A DNA stretch of 64,000 nt from Hermodice carunculata (GCA_964020975.1 OZ026625.1:10892920-10956919); one strand, 5' to 3'; shown: positions 23,992-37,220, counted from the stretch's first letter. Numbers and translations: made by a program. Notes: generated by a model from the letters alone, not told the origin.

Positions 23992-24915
23992 CTTATTAGA
24001 TGTTTTCATACCACCCGTCACATGTAATGCTGCCCTCTGTTGTATTGACTCTAATATAGCACAACATCGTTGTATACAGTTATTAATGATTGGGGAAGGA
24101 TACTCTAGTATGGGTCCCACACTTGTAACGCAGATGCACTCCAGATCTGACCAAGGTATTATGTACATACATTTTCTTAGTTTCCTGAGTTGATTCGCTG
24201 CTTTGTTACAGACTGACCGTATGCAAGACTTCCAAGTTATATTATGTGTGATAACTAAGCCCAAATGTTTGTGTTCCTGTACCCTTTTGACCTTTTTGTC
24301 CATAAACTGTAACTGAGAATGTTTTAATTTTCTTACTTATTTTTTTTTAAATGACCACTTCTTCTGTATTTGAAGAATTGAAATCCACTTTTCACTTATC
24401 TCCCCATTGTTGAAGCTGTAATAAATTTTCAGTTGAACGTATCACTGTTTGTTCAAGAGATTCCACAATGTTAAGTAGAGAAGTGTCTTGAGCAAAAATA
24501 AAGACTTTACATGATAAATTATGTATAAGATAATTTATAAACACCAGGAAGAGCAGCGGACCAATATCACCACCCTGGGACACACCAGATTCAATTGTTT
24601 TCCATTCAGAAAAATTTCCATCCAAAGCAACCCTTTGTTTTCTATTACTTAAGTAGGACTTAGTCCAAGACAAGAGTGGATCACATATACCAAGTTGACT
24701 TAGCTTAACAAGGAGACCTCTATGTCAGATCCTGTCGAACACTTCAGTTACGCCCAAGAAACCCATTCGAACATCTTTACTTTGGTCCATGACATAACTT
24801 ATCGTATGAACAATATTTATCAACTGATTAACAGTGCTTTCAAGCTTGTTAAATCCTGAATTACATTTAGTGAGCAAATTATTCGACGTTAAGAATTCAT
24901 ATATTCACGCCAATT
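23992..24915 (-). mobile_element. CR1/Jockey-group LINE reverse-transcriptase fragment
   Basis: In order along the minus strand: GFNKLESTVNQLINIVHTI, VTEVFDRI*HRGLLVKLSQL (A motif region, FLDVTKAFDRVWH in relatives), SYLSNRKQRVALDGNF, VSQGGDIGPLLFLVFIN (relatives VPQGSILGPLLF), FIFAQDTSLL (the FADDT catalytic motif with D changed to Q), then HKHLGLVITHNITW and RPILEY-like GPILEYPSP. Stops and the altered catalytic site show it is dead. Homology stops exactly where the TIR element begins. Confidence 0.82.
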
Positions 24916-24919
24916 TCAA

Positions 24920-26280
24920 ACACAGGGTTCGAAATTAGCGGGTGTCTGGGTGCCCCGGGCAACTTTCATTCGTGTTGGGCAACTTTATTTCCTTAGCTGG
25001 TTTCCCATGGGGCAACTTTCTATCTTCTGCAGAACATATCATTTCCAACAATAGTGGGAACATTAAATCAGCGACTCGCGTTAGCCATTAGTGGCGAAAA
25101 AAAATTCGAACAAGTTCGCCAATTTGGCGAAGATAAAAAATTCTGCATGATAGATTTTCCTCTAAAATCTCCCTGAAGAAAAAGGAACTTTCATCATCAA
25201 AATAGTGGAAAGAAAACTTTATTGAACTTTAAATGGACTTGAGCAGTAGGAAACCTAATTTAAACACATACATTGTTGTGTTTCTTTCCTAAATTCAGGC
25301 ATAAACGTTTCTTTCTTCTCCCCTACCAATGTCACGAAGGCAAATCAACCTGACCAAAAATACATAATTGTTTGGGGACCGTATTGTGACTTCAAACTTC
25401 CAATTTTGGGTGCCCATGATAGCTAGTTTGTTGTCACAGTGCTGTATTTATTCATTAAGATCCAAAGACAGTTTTTTGTTTGTTTTTGTTTTTGTTTTTG
25501 TTTTTTTAAATAAACATTTCTGCCCTTGGGGGGGGGCAAAATTAGGTAAAATATACGAGTAAAAATATTAACGTGCTCAGCGGCCATGTTGAATGTACCA
25601 TAGTGTACTGCCATCTGGTGGCCAAAAAGGGAAATGCATGCAGAAGCTTGTCTGCTTCAGGCAGTCTCATATAGGCCTACACATACTTAGTTAAGAAGCA
25701 TTTTTTCTAAAATTAGAACTTTGATAATAAAAATCTATTTTTATTCATGCTGATTGAAGGGAACGCTTAATTTCATGCTGCTGAGATTTTAAATGCTATA
25801 TGCACATCACATTACATAATTATATATATTTGTTGAAGCTATCATTCTGCCGGTATAAACATTGCATTGATTTTTTTGTTCCACAGTCTGGGTGCATTTA
25901 CTTTCAATCTGAGGTAAATGTATGCTTGTACATATATTCAAAACTAAAATTCCTTCTCAATTTATTGTATTTTCTTCCAAATGGAGATAACCAAGATAAC
26001 CTTCAGATAGAATATTCAGTTTCAATATTTTCCTCTGGATTTAACCACCCTATACAAGCAGCCAGTTGAAAATCAATCATTAATTGTCTTTAGCGATTGA
26101 TGGAATAAAATATTATAATCATGGTGAAAAAAATATACAATAAGCTCATACTTAAAAGTGTAAAACCTTAAAAAAACAATATTAGGCACCATTACACATA
26201 AAATGATAGTAACTTCTGGCAGGTATCTTGGACACTGACCTTGTGTCCAGGTTTTATCAACAAAAAAAAGTTTTACCAAA
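24920..26280. other. no gene recognised
   Basis: 24941-25060 (GGTTCGAAATTAGCGGGTGT, then repeated GGGCAACTTT) looks like an interspersed repeat. (TTTTTG)n lies at about 25475-25508. No exon was recognised. Confidence 0.4.
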
Positions 26281-26284
26281 AATA

Positions 26285-28020
26285 GAAAAATCTTGTAATT
26301 ACAAGATAAATATCTTGCAATTACAAGTAAAAGTCTACAAGATTAACATGTGATTACAAGATAAAAATCTTGCTATTACAAGATAAAAATCTTGTAATTA
26401 AAAGATAAAGATCTTGTAATTACAAAAAGAAAATCATGTAATTACAAAAAAAACCCAAAAACAAAACAAAACAAAACAAAACAAAACAAAAAACACCCCC
26501 CCGAAAAAAACAACAAACTTGTAATAACAAGATAAAAATCTTGTAAGTACTTCATTTGGAACCAGAATAAATCGCCTGCGCAGAGATACTTTTTGAAGAT
26601 TGCAGCCGGCCTGAATCAGGTGACTTTTAACTAGAAATCAGTTCACATTTGTTCTAAACTGCATTTTTGGTTTGAAATATCAATTTTTTGCGGATTCTTG
26701 TTAATAGGGTTTATATTTTTGCTGACAAAATTGGATGATTTTTTATCGTGAAAATTTAACTTTTTTATGATTTCTCGTCTGCAATTTGAACCTATTGTTT
26801 GAATATATTTTTGATATCTGACACTGTTAGGATTTAACAGTGACTAAACTGTATCCGATGTTGAACTGCGATTTGCTTCACATTTTGTGGATATTGCCTT
26901 GCATTTTGAATCAATTGCTGTATTTTGTGATGTCTTGATTGGATGATTGAACTTGTGTTGCTTTTTTTAATTACGTAGTAGGGATTGTGTTCTCCACTGT
27001 GTCTTGATATTTGCTTGTGTATGTGTGCCCGGACAGTCAGTACATATTTTTGGACGGATTTTTTTCTGTCTGAATTATCTAAGTGGCTATTGGAATTTTC
27101 CATATTTGGCACTTGATTTGAAAAGGTCACACTTACCTTCTGATTTTACATTTGATGACATTGCATGGTTCTTTGTCTGCTTTTTAAATTTCCCGCCATT
27201 TTCAACAGACCTTCTTTGTCAATAGGAATAAACTTTTTCAAAGTGTTTGAATCAGTCACTTACCATTTGCATTTACTTGTGATTGGAATATATATTAGAT
27301 ACTTTTTGGAAAGGTCTGCTTCAGTTTTTTGTTTTGTTTTTTTTTTGTTTTTTTTATTTTTGAAATTGTGGGTATGGTGAGAACCTGCAACCGGGTCATT
27401 TGATTGTCATCTGAATATTCAAAGTGCATCTGTCATTTCAAATTATTTTTGGAATCAATTACAAGGATTGAGTGCATGAATGGGAAGTATGCTTGAGACA
27501 TACACAAGCACTTGGTGTTAGTCCCGTGTCACATTTACTTACCGGCCCACAGGTATATGTGAACTTGCACATTTGTAAGCATACACTGTGTTTACTCTGC
27601 GTTTCATTTATTTGCTGGCCTGATATTTTGCTAGGAAATATACAAAAGGGATATATAAATATGTGCACGTAGAAAGAATATTCAAATCTGCTCAATTGCT
27701 ATTTTTGAGGGCGGATTATCATATTTTTGGGACCAAGGCTCATTGCCCATTATTCAGAATGAATTTATTTCACAAGTCATTTACCGGTAAATTATTTCCT
27801 GGTCTGATATTTTATTCTGAAATTGTCTACAATTCAAATGTAAGTTCTGGAATAACATTTATTCTTTTTGTAATAATAAGATTTTTTTCTTGTAATTAGA
27901 ATATTTTTATCTTGTAATAATAAGATTTTTTCTTAAATTTACAACAGTTTTATCTTGTTATAACAAGATTTTTATCTTGTAATTACAATTTTTTTTCTCG
28001 TAATTACAAGCAAGATAAAA
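26285..28020. mobile_element. element bounded by tandem palindromic 22-mers
   Basis: Clusters at 26285-26560 and 27868-28015 are built from ATCTTGTAATTACAAGATAAA units, each itself a palindrome. The ~1.3 kb between them has no recognisable protein. An (AAAAC)n run lies at about 26458-26490. Paired clusters could be the ends of a non-autonomous DNA element. A target duplication was not found, so independent satellite patches are possible. Confidence 0.45.
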
Positions 28021-28479
28021 AAAGTGAAGTCATGCTGACGCCACAGGGCTTCCGTAAGTTTTAATAGTTCTGATTACCACTTACATAAAAACCCGCCGGT
28101 ACTTTCGGACCTGTACCCACTATCAGGACAACCTTCTCGCCCCAGCTCAATCTTTCACACACCGCTGGCTACAACTGATATCTGTATTGCGGTGTATTTA
28201 CATTTTCAGGTAATGCTCACTCTGGAAAAGTGTCATTGTATATTGTACATTACATTTAGTCGACAAATTAACCTTCCCTTAACCCCAATCTCACATATAT
28301 TGTGGATACTACCTCTTTAAAATATCCAATCGGCTCACCGGCACTTGGCTGCCATTTTGATAATTGCGGATTCCGCACCCAACGGTTTGTAAATGAGGAT
28401 AGTAACGGGTGTATCTAATAACCGAAACGGAGTGAAACGGAGTGAAAAGGACCGAAACGGAGTGAAACGGACATTCCCC

Positions 28480-28855
28480 AGGTATTTTAGTGTCTTAAAT
28501 GAACCGAAACAGACCATCCCAGGTATCATAGGCTCCAAACCAAACCGAAACGGACATTCCCCAGGTATGGTAGTGTCCTAAATGAACCGAAACGGACATT
28601 CCCAGGTATGTTGGACTCCAAAACAAACTGAAACGGACATTCCCAAGGTATGGTAGGGTCCTATATGAACCGAAACGGACCATCCCAGGTATCATGGGCT
28701 CCAAAACAAACCGAAACGGACATTCCCCAGGTATGGTAGTGTCCCAAATGAACCGAAACGGACATTCCCCAGGTACGTAGGGTCCTAAATGAACCAAAAC
28801 AGACATTCCCCAGGTATGGTAAGGTCCTAAATGAACAGAAATGGACATTCACCAC
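28480..28855. repeat. left-arm tandem array, ~9 units of 41-42 bp
   Basis: Two unit types alternate: ATGAACCGAAACGG with GTCCTA, and CAAACCGAAACGG with GGCTCC. These are complements of the right-arm units. Confidence 0.85.
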
Positions 28856-31302
28856 GATATTCTTATTCAAAAATAGATATTCCATATATTGAATTATATG
28901 TACATTTGGGACAAGTGCATGGTGAACATGACTTGTTTGTCACAAGTTTCACTCGGCACGGAGAAGTGGACAAGCTTTATTTCCATCCCTAAGCAGCCTA
29001 TATGAAACTGTATTATTAATGGAGGGTGAACTCATTTCATGACCCACTCCTCTTGCGTGATATACAAAATATCTAAACGAATTGTTGATGACCATGGAGG
29101 GAGGTAATGACAGTCTGCCCCATGTGATGCATACTTCTAAAACATGTATTTGACAGACAATAACCCCCCCCCCCACCAATACCCCCCAACCTGGATACAA
29201 AAAATTAAAAAAAAAACTATATATATACTTATCTCCACTAAATTCAGCATTATGAACAAGAATAAACATCAACCAGTTGTATATGTTGTTAACTTCACAT
29301 GCTTGGCTTTATTAACATCACCCATAATCTAATATTTATGATGTACTGCACAACTTAGCCTGAAACACTATACACATACTGCAACTTCAAAATTGTTTGT
29401 GATCATATTTATACATACTTTGCTCAAATTTGTGAAACAGTGTCGTATGTGTCCACAAGATCAGTTTACAAAACTCATGCAAAATTTTTCATGTGTGACT
29501 TAAACTTTTTGTGTTGTCTGTGTTGTAAAATATGTTTTACAAAATTCCCAGGAGGGTTAAGATTCCCATTATATCTTCGTCGAAGATTACATGACTTCTG
29601 CCTTTTGAAGACTTATGTTAAGTTCATAAAATTGAATGATCTTGTCTCTATTAGTATTAGTGTTTTTTTTCTCCAGTGTAACCATTGGTATAGATGATTT
29701 ACATGTACCACGCAACTATTATTAAATATAATAACTTTTTATGTTTATCTTATATACAGAGAATTGTTAATACAGGTCAGGAGAGTGTCTTTTTCAGCCA
29801 TAAGGTGCATGTTGCCTAATACAATTAACTTAAAAACTTAGCTGTCACAACATGTTCATTTTATTTCAAAAGACATGCTCATGAAATATGGCCATTTTTG
29901 TGTGAATTGGATTAAATATAAGTATTTTCAAGTCATAATTCCGGTGTGTACAGAGGGTCATCCATGTCCTTTGAATTGTTGGTTTTTAGTCACTTGCGAC
30001 AATTATTTTTGATAAATTTATTCAATTAATATCTACACACTAACTTTCACTTTAATTGCAAGTGGTCTCTTGTATCATCTAAGTTGGGGGGTCACCATGT
30101 CATATATGTGCATCATAAACACTTATTTCTGTTAAAAGAGAAACAATGAATGCTGTATATAAATTGTGCAAAATAAACATATCACAGTTCATAAGTTCTC
30201 CTGTTTTTGTATCATGGAGATAGTGCTTAATGATTGAATCATGTTCACAGACAATGTTACCTGCTTAGCAAACCAAGGGCAATTGAATGTTGGACTGCGT
30301 AACTGACAATCAAATTTAGAACATCACATTATCACATATTTGCCACCTTGATTTTAACTTCAGACATAAAGTTGTTTACTTATGATATGTTGGGAGGCTA
30401 CATATCCAAACAGGTTGTACATGTCAAAACAGCATTTTTCCACTTTGCTGAGGTGATTTTGTACAAGCCTTGAAAAGTTTGAAGAAGTTTGGAATTTCAG
30501 GTCATGCCCTTCAAGGCCTTGAAAAGTCTTGAATTTCACACTTGTGTCTTGAAAAGTTTGGAAACTCATATTTTTTACTCAGACTTGGGTATTTTAATTC
30601 ATTCATAGTTAATGGCTACCAAGGAAAGGACAGGATAAAAAAGGAAAATTATACGTTCAGTTCTTATGAAAATCTATTTTGTTAAAATTGTGGTCACATA
30701 CGACACTGTTTCACAAATTTGAGCAAAGTATGTATAAATATGATCACAAACAATTTTGAAGTTGCAGTATGTGTATAGTGTTTCAGGCTAAGTTGTGCAG
30801 TACATCATAAATATTAGATTATGGGTGATGTTAATAAAGCCAAGCATGTGAAGTTAACAACATATACAACTGGTTGATGTTTATTCTTGTTCATAATGCT
30901 GAATTTAGTGGAGATAAGTATATATATAGTTTTTTTTTAAATTTTTTGTATCCAGGTTGGGGGGTATTGGTGGGGGGGGGGGGGTTATTGTCTGTCAAAT
31001 ACATGTTTTAGAAGTATGCATCACATGGGGCAGACTGTCATTACCTCCCTCCATGGTCATCAACAATTCGTTTAGATATTTTGTATATCACGCAAGAGGA
31101 GTGGGTCATGAAATGAGTTCACCCTCCATTAATAATACAGTTTCATATAGGCTGCTTAGGGATGGAAATAAAGCTTGTCCACTTCTCCGTGCCGAGTGAA
31201 ACTTGTGACAAACAAGTCATGTTCACCATGCACTTGTCCCAAATGTACATATAATTCAATATATGGAATATCTATTTTTGAATAAGAATATCGTGGTGAA
31301 TG

Positions 31303-32755
31303 TCCATTTCTGTTCATTTAGGACCTTACCATACCTGGGGAATGTCTGTTTTGGTTCATTTAGGACCCTACGTACCTGGGGAATGTCCGTTTCGGTTCAT
31401 TTGGGACACTACCATACCTGGGGAATGTCCGTTTCGGTTTGTTTTGGAGCCCATGATACCTGGGATGGTCCGTTTCGGTTCATATAGGACCCTACCATAC
31501 CTTGGGAATGTCCGTTTCAGTTTGTTTTGGAGTCCCAACATACCTGGGAATGTCCGTTTCGGTTCGTTCAAGACCCTACCTACCTGGGGAATGTCCGTTT
31601 CGGTTCATATAGGACCCTACCATACCTTGGGAATGTCCGTTTCAGTTTGTTTTGGAGTCCAACATACCTGGGAATGTCCGTTTCGGTTCATTTAGGACAC
31701 TACCATACCTGGGGAATGTCCGTTTTGGTTTGGTTTGGAGCCCATGATACCTGGGATGGTCCGTTTCGGTTCATATAGGACCCTACCTTACCTGGGGATG
31801 TCCGTTTCGGTTTGTTTTGGCATCCACCATACCTGGGATGCTCCGTTTCGGTTCGTTCAAGACCCTACCTACCTGGGGAATGTCCGTTTCGGTTCATGTA
31901 GGACCCTACCATACCTTGGGAATGTCCGTTTCGGTTTGTTTAGGAGCCCATGATACCTGGGATGGTCAGTTTCGGTTCATATAGGACCCTACCATACCTT
32001 GGGAATGTCCGTTTCAGTTTGTTTTGGAGTCCAACATACCTGGGAATGTCCGTTTCGGTTCATTTAGGACACTACCATACCTGGGGAATGTCCGTTTCGG
32101 TTTGGTTTGGAGCCCATGATACCTGGGATGGTCCGTTTCGGTTCATATAGGACCCTACCATACCTGGGGATGTCCGTTTCGGTTTGTTTTGGCATCCACC
32201 ATACCTGGGATGCTCCGTTTCGGTTCGTTCAAGACCCTACCTACCTGGGGAATGTCCGTTTCGGTTCATGTAGGACCCTACCATACCTTGGGAATGTCCG
32301 TTTCGGTTCATTTAGGACACTACCATACCTGGGGAATGTCCGTTTCGGTTTGGTTTGGAGCCCATGATACCTGGGATGGTCCGTTTCGGTTCATATAGGA
32401 CCCTACCATACCTGGGGATGTCCGTTTCGGTTTGTTTTGGCATCCACCATACCTGGGATGCTCCGTTTCGGTTCGTTCAAGACCCTACCTACCTGGGGAA
32501 TGTCCGTTTCGGTTCATGTAGGACCCTACCATACCTTGGGAATGTCCGTTTCGGTTCATGTAGGACCCTACCATACCTTGGGAATGTCCGTTTCGGTTTG
32601 TTTAGGAGCCCATGATACCTGGGATGGTCAGTTTCGGTTCATATAGGACCCAACCATACCTGGGGAATGTCCGTTTCGGTTTGGTTTGGAGCCTATGATA
32701 CCTGGGATGGTCCGTTTCGGTTCATTTAAGACACTAAAATACCTGGGGAATGTCC
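31303..32755. repeat. right-arm tandem array, ~35 units of 41-42 bp with higher-order repeats
   Basis: Unit types (TTCATTTAGGACACTACC, TTTGTTTTGGAGCCCATG, TTTGTTTTGGCATCCACC, TTCGTTCAAGACCCTACC) recur in blocks. The same block restarts at 31735, 32107 and 32355, intervals of 372 and 248 bp, which are nine and six units. Long frames across it (for example 31300-31695) are repeat translations because some unit lengths preserve frame. Confidence 0.85.
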
Positions 32756-32817
32756 GTTTCACTCCGTTTCGGTCCTTTTCACTCCGTTTCGGTTATTAGA
32801 TACACCCGGATAGTAAC

Positions 32818-33540
32818 GGGATCAAATGGGGGAAGGGGTTATAACATATGCAACCAAAAGTATAAATTCTGCGAATGTTTCCGAGCATCAATAACGATAT
32901 GATACATGCTATGGCCGCGATTCACTTTGATATCCAAATCAAATGAATTTTTGTGCAGCATTACGCAATGTCCAAAATGTATGTATGCATGCATGTATTT
33001 AAACGTATTTATTTCCAAAAATGGAGCTGGATTACCAAGTAACTAGTCCTCCAGAAAATGGCGTTCACCGCGTACCGGTTGGTCCAAGGTCTATCTTGTT
33101 GCATTTGAATTTGTAACTAACGGTGATAACTTTTTCGGACACAGCCACTGCAGGGAAATAATATCAATTGAATTATTGTTCTAAGCACAGTCAGTTTGCT
33201 GCCAGGGTCACATATTGAATCAACCATGTGAACTGGCTATCACAGTCCTTGGTGTGATTAGGTGCGCCCTCTTCTGTGAAAAGTGTGAAATGAAATAAAT
33301 TCTGGTTCTGTTTATCCAACCAGTCTAAAGTGTCTAAAAAACAGCACCTGCAAATACATATGTTATCAACAGCACCATTAATGTTTAGTCATTCAACGTA
33401 ACTTTTGCTACCCGTATATAAAATACTACCCGTGTAATTACACTTTCAATGGAACATAGATACATTTGTCATTAACAGCACCATTATTGTTCAGTCATTC
33501 GACCCATCTCTTGCTAATTCAAAATAAAATTAACACCCGT
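32818..33540. other. no gene recognised
   Basis: Unique-looking AT-rich sequence. No domain-bearing frame. Confidence 0.35.
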
Positions 33541-33739
33541 ATAATTACATTTGCAGTGGAATGTTCAAGAGATTACAGTTAGCTGGGATAAAGGATTTCT
33601 CGAATGCCAAATGGCAGAATTTAGCTGTTGCCCCAGCTATATCTCTTTCAGCCATCATGAGATACATAAACGTATTCTGTCCATTTACATTGGTAAAGTT
33701 AGGACAAACTTCATAACTTTTTTTTAATTTTTTAATTTT

Positions 33740-34420
33740 AATTTTAATTTTATTTTTTATAAAATTGGCACCTTGCATTGTCATCTCTCTGGCATTTCAG
33801 TAGAAAGTGAATCTCTTCTTCTTTGACTAAACATTCTGTACACAGCCGATCGCTTTATGGGGTTCTGGTCTGGTATATCTGCGTGTATCCACATTATCGC
33901 AGGTTATGACTACTTGTGCTGAGTTTGGTTAGCGCACTGCGGTGAGACCCAGTTCTAATATGGCACGAATTGTTTTCATATTGTAAATGAGTTTTCAGCT
34001 TAGAATATGTTCTCATTTTGCCATTTTCATCATGGATTTTTACTAACCAATTTTCGGAATATAATTGCATACCTTTTCTATAATTCTGCAGGGGACAGTT
34101 TCTTGCCATTTATAAGTCTTTCTCGGGCTGCGAGTTTTTGCCACCATGGTATATCCTTGTTATTTGTACCTTCTTTTGTTGCAAGACCCGGTAGACTGTC
34201 CTGAGATTCACCACATGAATAATTTTTTATACTTATGAGCACACTGCAGTGCATCAATACCAATGGGTAGTATTCCTAGAGCGCCGTACACTGCTGCTGT
34301 AGCAGTATTTTTGTGGACTCTGAGAGCTCAAGCTTTGTTTGTATATGTATGTCCTACTTTAAGGCAGCCAGTGATTAACTTGCCTTAAATTGATCAATCC
34401 TTGCCTGTATATGGGTAAAA
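33740..34420 (-). mobile_element. LINE reverse-transcriptase C-terminal remnant
   Basis: On the minus strand, in order: NTATAAVYGALGILPIGIDA (relatives have VYGE-GR-P), ENGKMRTYSKLKTHLQYEN followed by HRSALTKLSTSSHNLR, then RLCTECLVKEEEIHFLLKCQ. These are the successive signatures near the C-terminus of LINE reverse transcriptases, ending in a C-x2-C...H...C zinc tail. Several frame changes show it is dead. The polymerase core is not present. Confidence 0.72.
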
Positions 34421-34758
34421 TGCAGACAATGTCGAATTTCATATTAGAAATTACCAACTTCTTGTTGCGATGAAGCTAGATTTGGGAAAATGAAAGTTTC
34501 TTGGGCCATAGTCGGTATGCGATAAATACCTGGTATAAAAAACAAAATATTTGTTCTCTTGCTTGGATTTTTTTCTTTTTCTTTTCTGCTCTCTCCTCTT
34601 CCTTTTTCTTTTTCTTTTCTTTTTTTCTTGAGTTCTGTAAAGTAAATTAATGGCCTGTAGATCCAGAGTAGGAAAAAAAGACTGTCGTTGGTACTACCTT
34701 CGAAATAAGTGGTAGGAATTGATTTAGAGTCATTGTTATCGGGTCCGTTTGATTTCAT

Positions 34759-36559
34759 GGTTCTGGAAACTTTTTATTTGATACTAATCATTTTCCCCCT
34801 AAATTTTAACCTTACTGTCCTTTGGAGAAGGTGTGCCTTCATAGACAGACCAACACCGCCGCGCTATTCATCTTGTGGACTTCTATTGATGGTGGATTCG
34901 AGCGGGGTTATTTTATTATTTTTTTTCCGCTCTCAGTATGACCGCGGTTAGAGTCTGTCTACGCAGGGAAGGAAGGGGTGGTCTCATAAGTTCGTTCCAT
35001 TTGAATTGAAGGTGAAGGCCATTTGTCCATCTCCGTAAAGCAAGTGAATTTTGGGAAGACTGCATTCCTGCTTGCGCGGATATTCAAAAATAACAAAGCA
35101 TTCTGGGGTGTCTTTCAATGATAGAAGTAAAATGGTACACATTAGTCAAGGGTAAGGAGAGTGGTATGTGTATTTCTATTGCGTTTATCTGCAGGTTACT
35201 CAGCAAGCCAGACAAGTGAAACTTGATCTGAACTCACCTGAACCTGACCTGATTCGGACAAGTGCAAACAGTCAGATTCAATTGAACCAAAGGAGCTGGC
35301 TACACGTTTAGTCTGCTTGATTTAACGTTGAATTTCAACTTGCAAACCTCGATTCCTATAATCTCATATCAGAAGCCTGATCCAGAATTACCTAAAACTG
35401 ATTTGTGCAACGAGCGATTGGTCTAACTGAGCTAATCACCTTGCGTATTATTTGTTCCGTGACCTCGTTTTTCTGGTCAAGGCCGAATTACAGTCAAACA
35501 CATTTTGCCCATATTACTAAAGTGCTGTACCTATTTCTATGATCTTAGAATTTGTAAATTGCCTGACTCACAACACAACTTCTGTTATGCCAAACTACAT
35601 TTTGAGAAATATCAGGCTTATATGGTAATGAAAAGAAAATGCATTTCGTCTTTATCGCTTAATTTTGTGCTCAGTTTTGTGAGCGTAGTATATAAAAAGA
35701 CTGCTTGGTCCTCCAAAAAGCCCCTGTGTTCAACGGAATTCAAGATTACATACAAAATAACATTTCTTATTTTTGCCACAAAATATTGTAAACCAGGAGT
35801 GCAGTCTGTGTGTTATATGCAGTAAGATGTATTTTCTCTCATTTCTGTTCGAGGGAGACAAGTGTTCCAGATGTGAAACAAAAAAATAAGTTCGTGTCCT
35901 ATACCTACCTAGAAAAGTCATCTTGTAACAACCATATTGTGCGCATGTCACAGTCAACTCATAAGGTATGCAGAAAGTACTCGAATTTCATGAAAATCCC
36001 TCCAAAATAAATATCATTTTGGCCATGACTGAAGAAATACGATTGTAGACTTTTTACTATTAAAATCCTGTGTGAAAAACTAGATACTAATTGTCACATG
36101 ACATGATACTGCTAGTATAAATGCCGAAAGGGCTGGTCAGGCCTACCCAGGTAGCCAGAATGGGACTTAGAGAAAAAAAATCGGGGAATTGTATGGCTCC
36201 CAATACATGATTTTATATCATTTGGTCTTATACTGTAGCATTTAAGGTGCCGGCACAAACCTGAGCCCTTCAAAACACTGAAATTGAGGTTTTGCTAATT
36301 TTAAGATGATGCGAATTACTGATCTTTATCCATGCCAAAAAGTTTCACTGTAACATGTTTACTTCTATGCAAAACTTTAAGATGAAAAAGTGTTCCTGCT
36401 TTATAGAGTCAATCAGGTAATTAGCTGTCAGATGTGGTCACTAATGGTGATGTTTAGATAATCATTCACAGGCAAAGCCTCACTGGAAGTGTTCTTACAG
36501 ATAAGCGGGTTATTTCACAGGTGACTGATTACGACCGCCATATTGTTTTAAGTGTATAG
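34759..36559. other. no gene recognised
   Basis: Frames at 35505-35825 (plus) and 35730-35957 (minus) have no recognisable domain. No repeat termini were identified. Confidence 0.35.
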
Positions 36560-36718
36560 CCCCCGACGTCCTTGCCTGACTCGACGAGTGCCGGCGCAGA
36601 GGATGAGCTGTAACGTCCGTCCTCTGAACTTGTCTTTTTCCACAGGAGGGACTTACTTATATAGGGCTAGGCCCTTCTTCCCAATTGTAATTCTCAGAAT
36701 AAAGTATGTTTAAACCAA
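36560..36718 (+). mobile_element. LINE 3' untranslated tail
   Basis: GGAGGGACTTACTTATATAG, the hairpin GGGCTAGGCCC, then AATAAAG..ATGTTTAAACC: the third copy of the tail seen at 3128-3200 and 6512-6577. Confidence 0.6.
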
Positions 36719-37220
36719 GAGTATAACTTAGGTAACAATTATTTGTTTGGCAATATTCCAATTTAAAATGCTACCTTTTGAGCTTTAAAGTGGAAAAAAT
36801 TATCAATGTTAATTGCAGATGGTTCAAAATTCAATACCGTAAAAACCATTCCTTTTAACGGAAAACAAATATGGTTACCTAAGTTGTACTATTGTATTTA
36901 CATCATGACCATTGATTTCAAGCTTTTTATGTGAAAAGTTTTGTTGTGATTCTTTCTCATAGTGTAAATCAGACCCTTTGAATAAAATACCCCTCAAATT
37001 TTACAAATTAATCTTAGAATATTTATTGTTACATGCAAAGAAACTACACATATAGACAGAACTAAAAATGTATACGTCGATGGGCTTGTATCCAAAAACA
37101 GGGACACAGTGGTAATTTTTGTACCACTCGGTTATATGTGCCCTAAGCAAGAGCAGGCACCGTAATCCTTCTTTTTATGGTTGTTATACTGTCTCATTTA
37201 ATTCTTCCTTTCAATGGTTG

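Larger units (their letters stand above)
28407..32807. mobile_element. complete 4.4 kb foldback element (FB/TU-like) with 10 bp target duplication
   Basis: The element starts GGGTGTATCTAATAACC and ends with its exact complement. The direct repeat GGATAGTAAC stands at 28397-28406 and 32808-32817. Each arm has an outer domain of ~41-42 bp tandem units (core CCTGGGGAATGTCCGTTT / CGGTTCATTTAGGAC), about nine in the left arm (28480-28855) and about 35 in the right (31303-32755). Each also has an inner, non-repeated domain of ~620 bp (28856-29454 and 30692-31302), nearly identical between arms. The ~1.24 kb loop (29455-30691) encodes no transposase. This is the architecture of Drosophila FB and sea-urchin TU elements. 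The 10 bp duplication fits Mutator-like transposases (known range about 8-11 bp), though the mobilising family is inference. Confidence 0.9.

Noticed and set aside
31300-31695. Open frames of 60-131 codons across the foldback arms
   Set aside because: They are translations of the tandem units on both strands with no independent coding signal.
28407-32807. CRISPR-like array
   Set aside because: Units are 41-42 bp with no unique spacers, the array is in a eukaryotic foldback element, and both arms are inverted copies.
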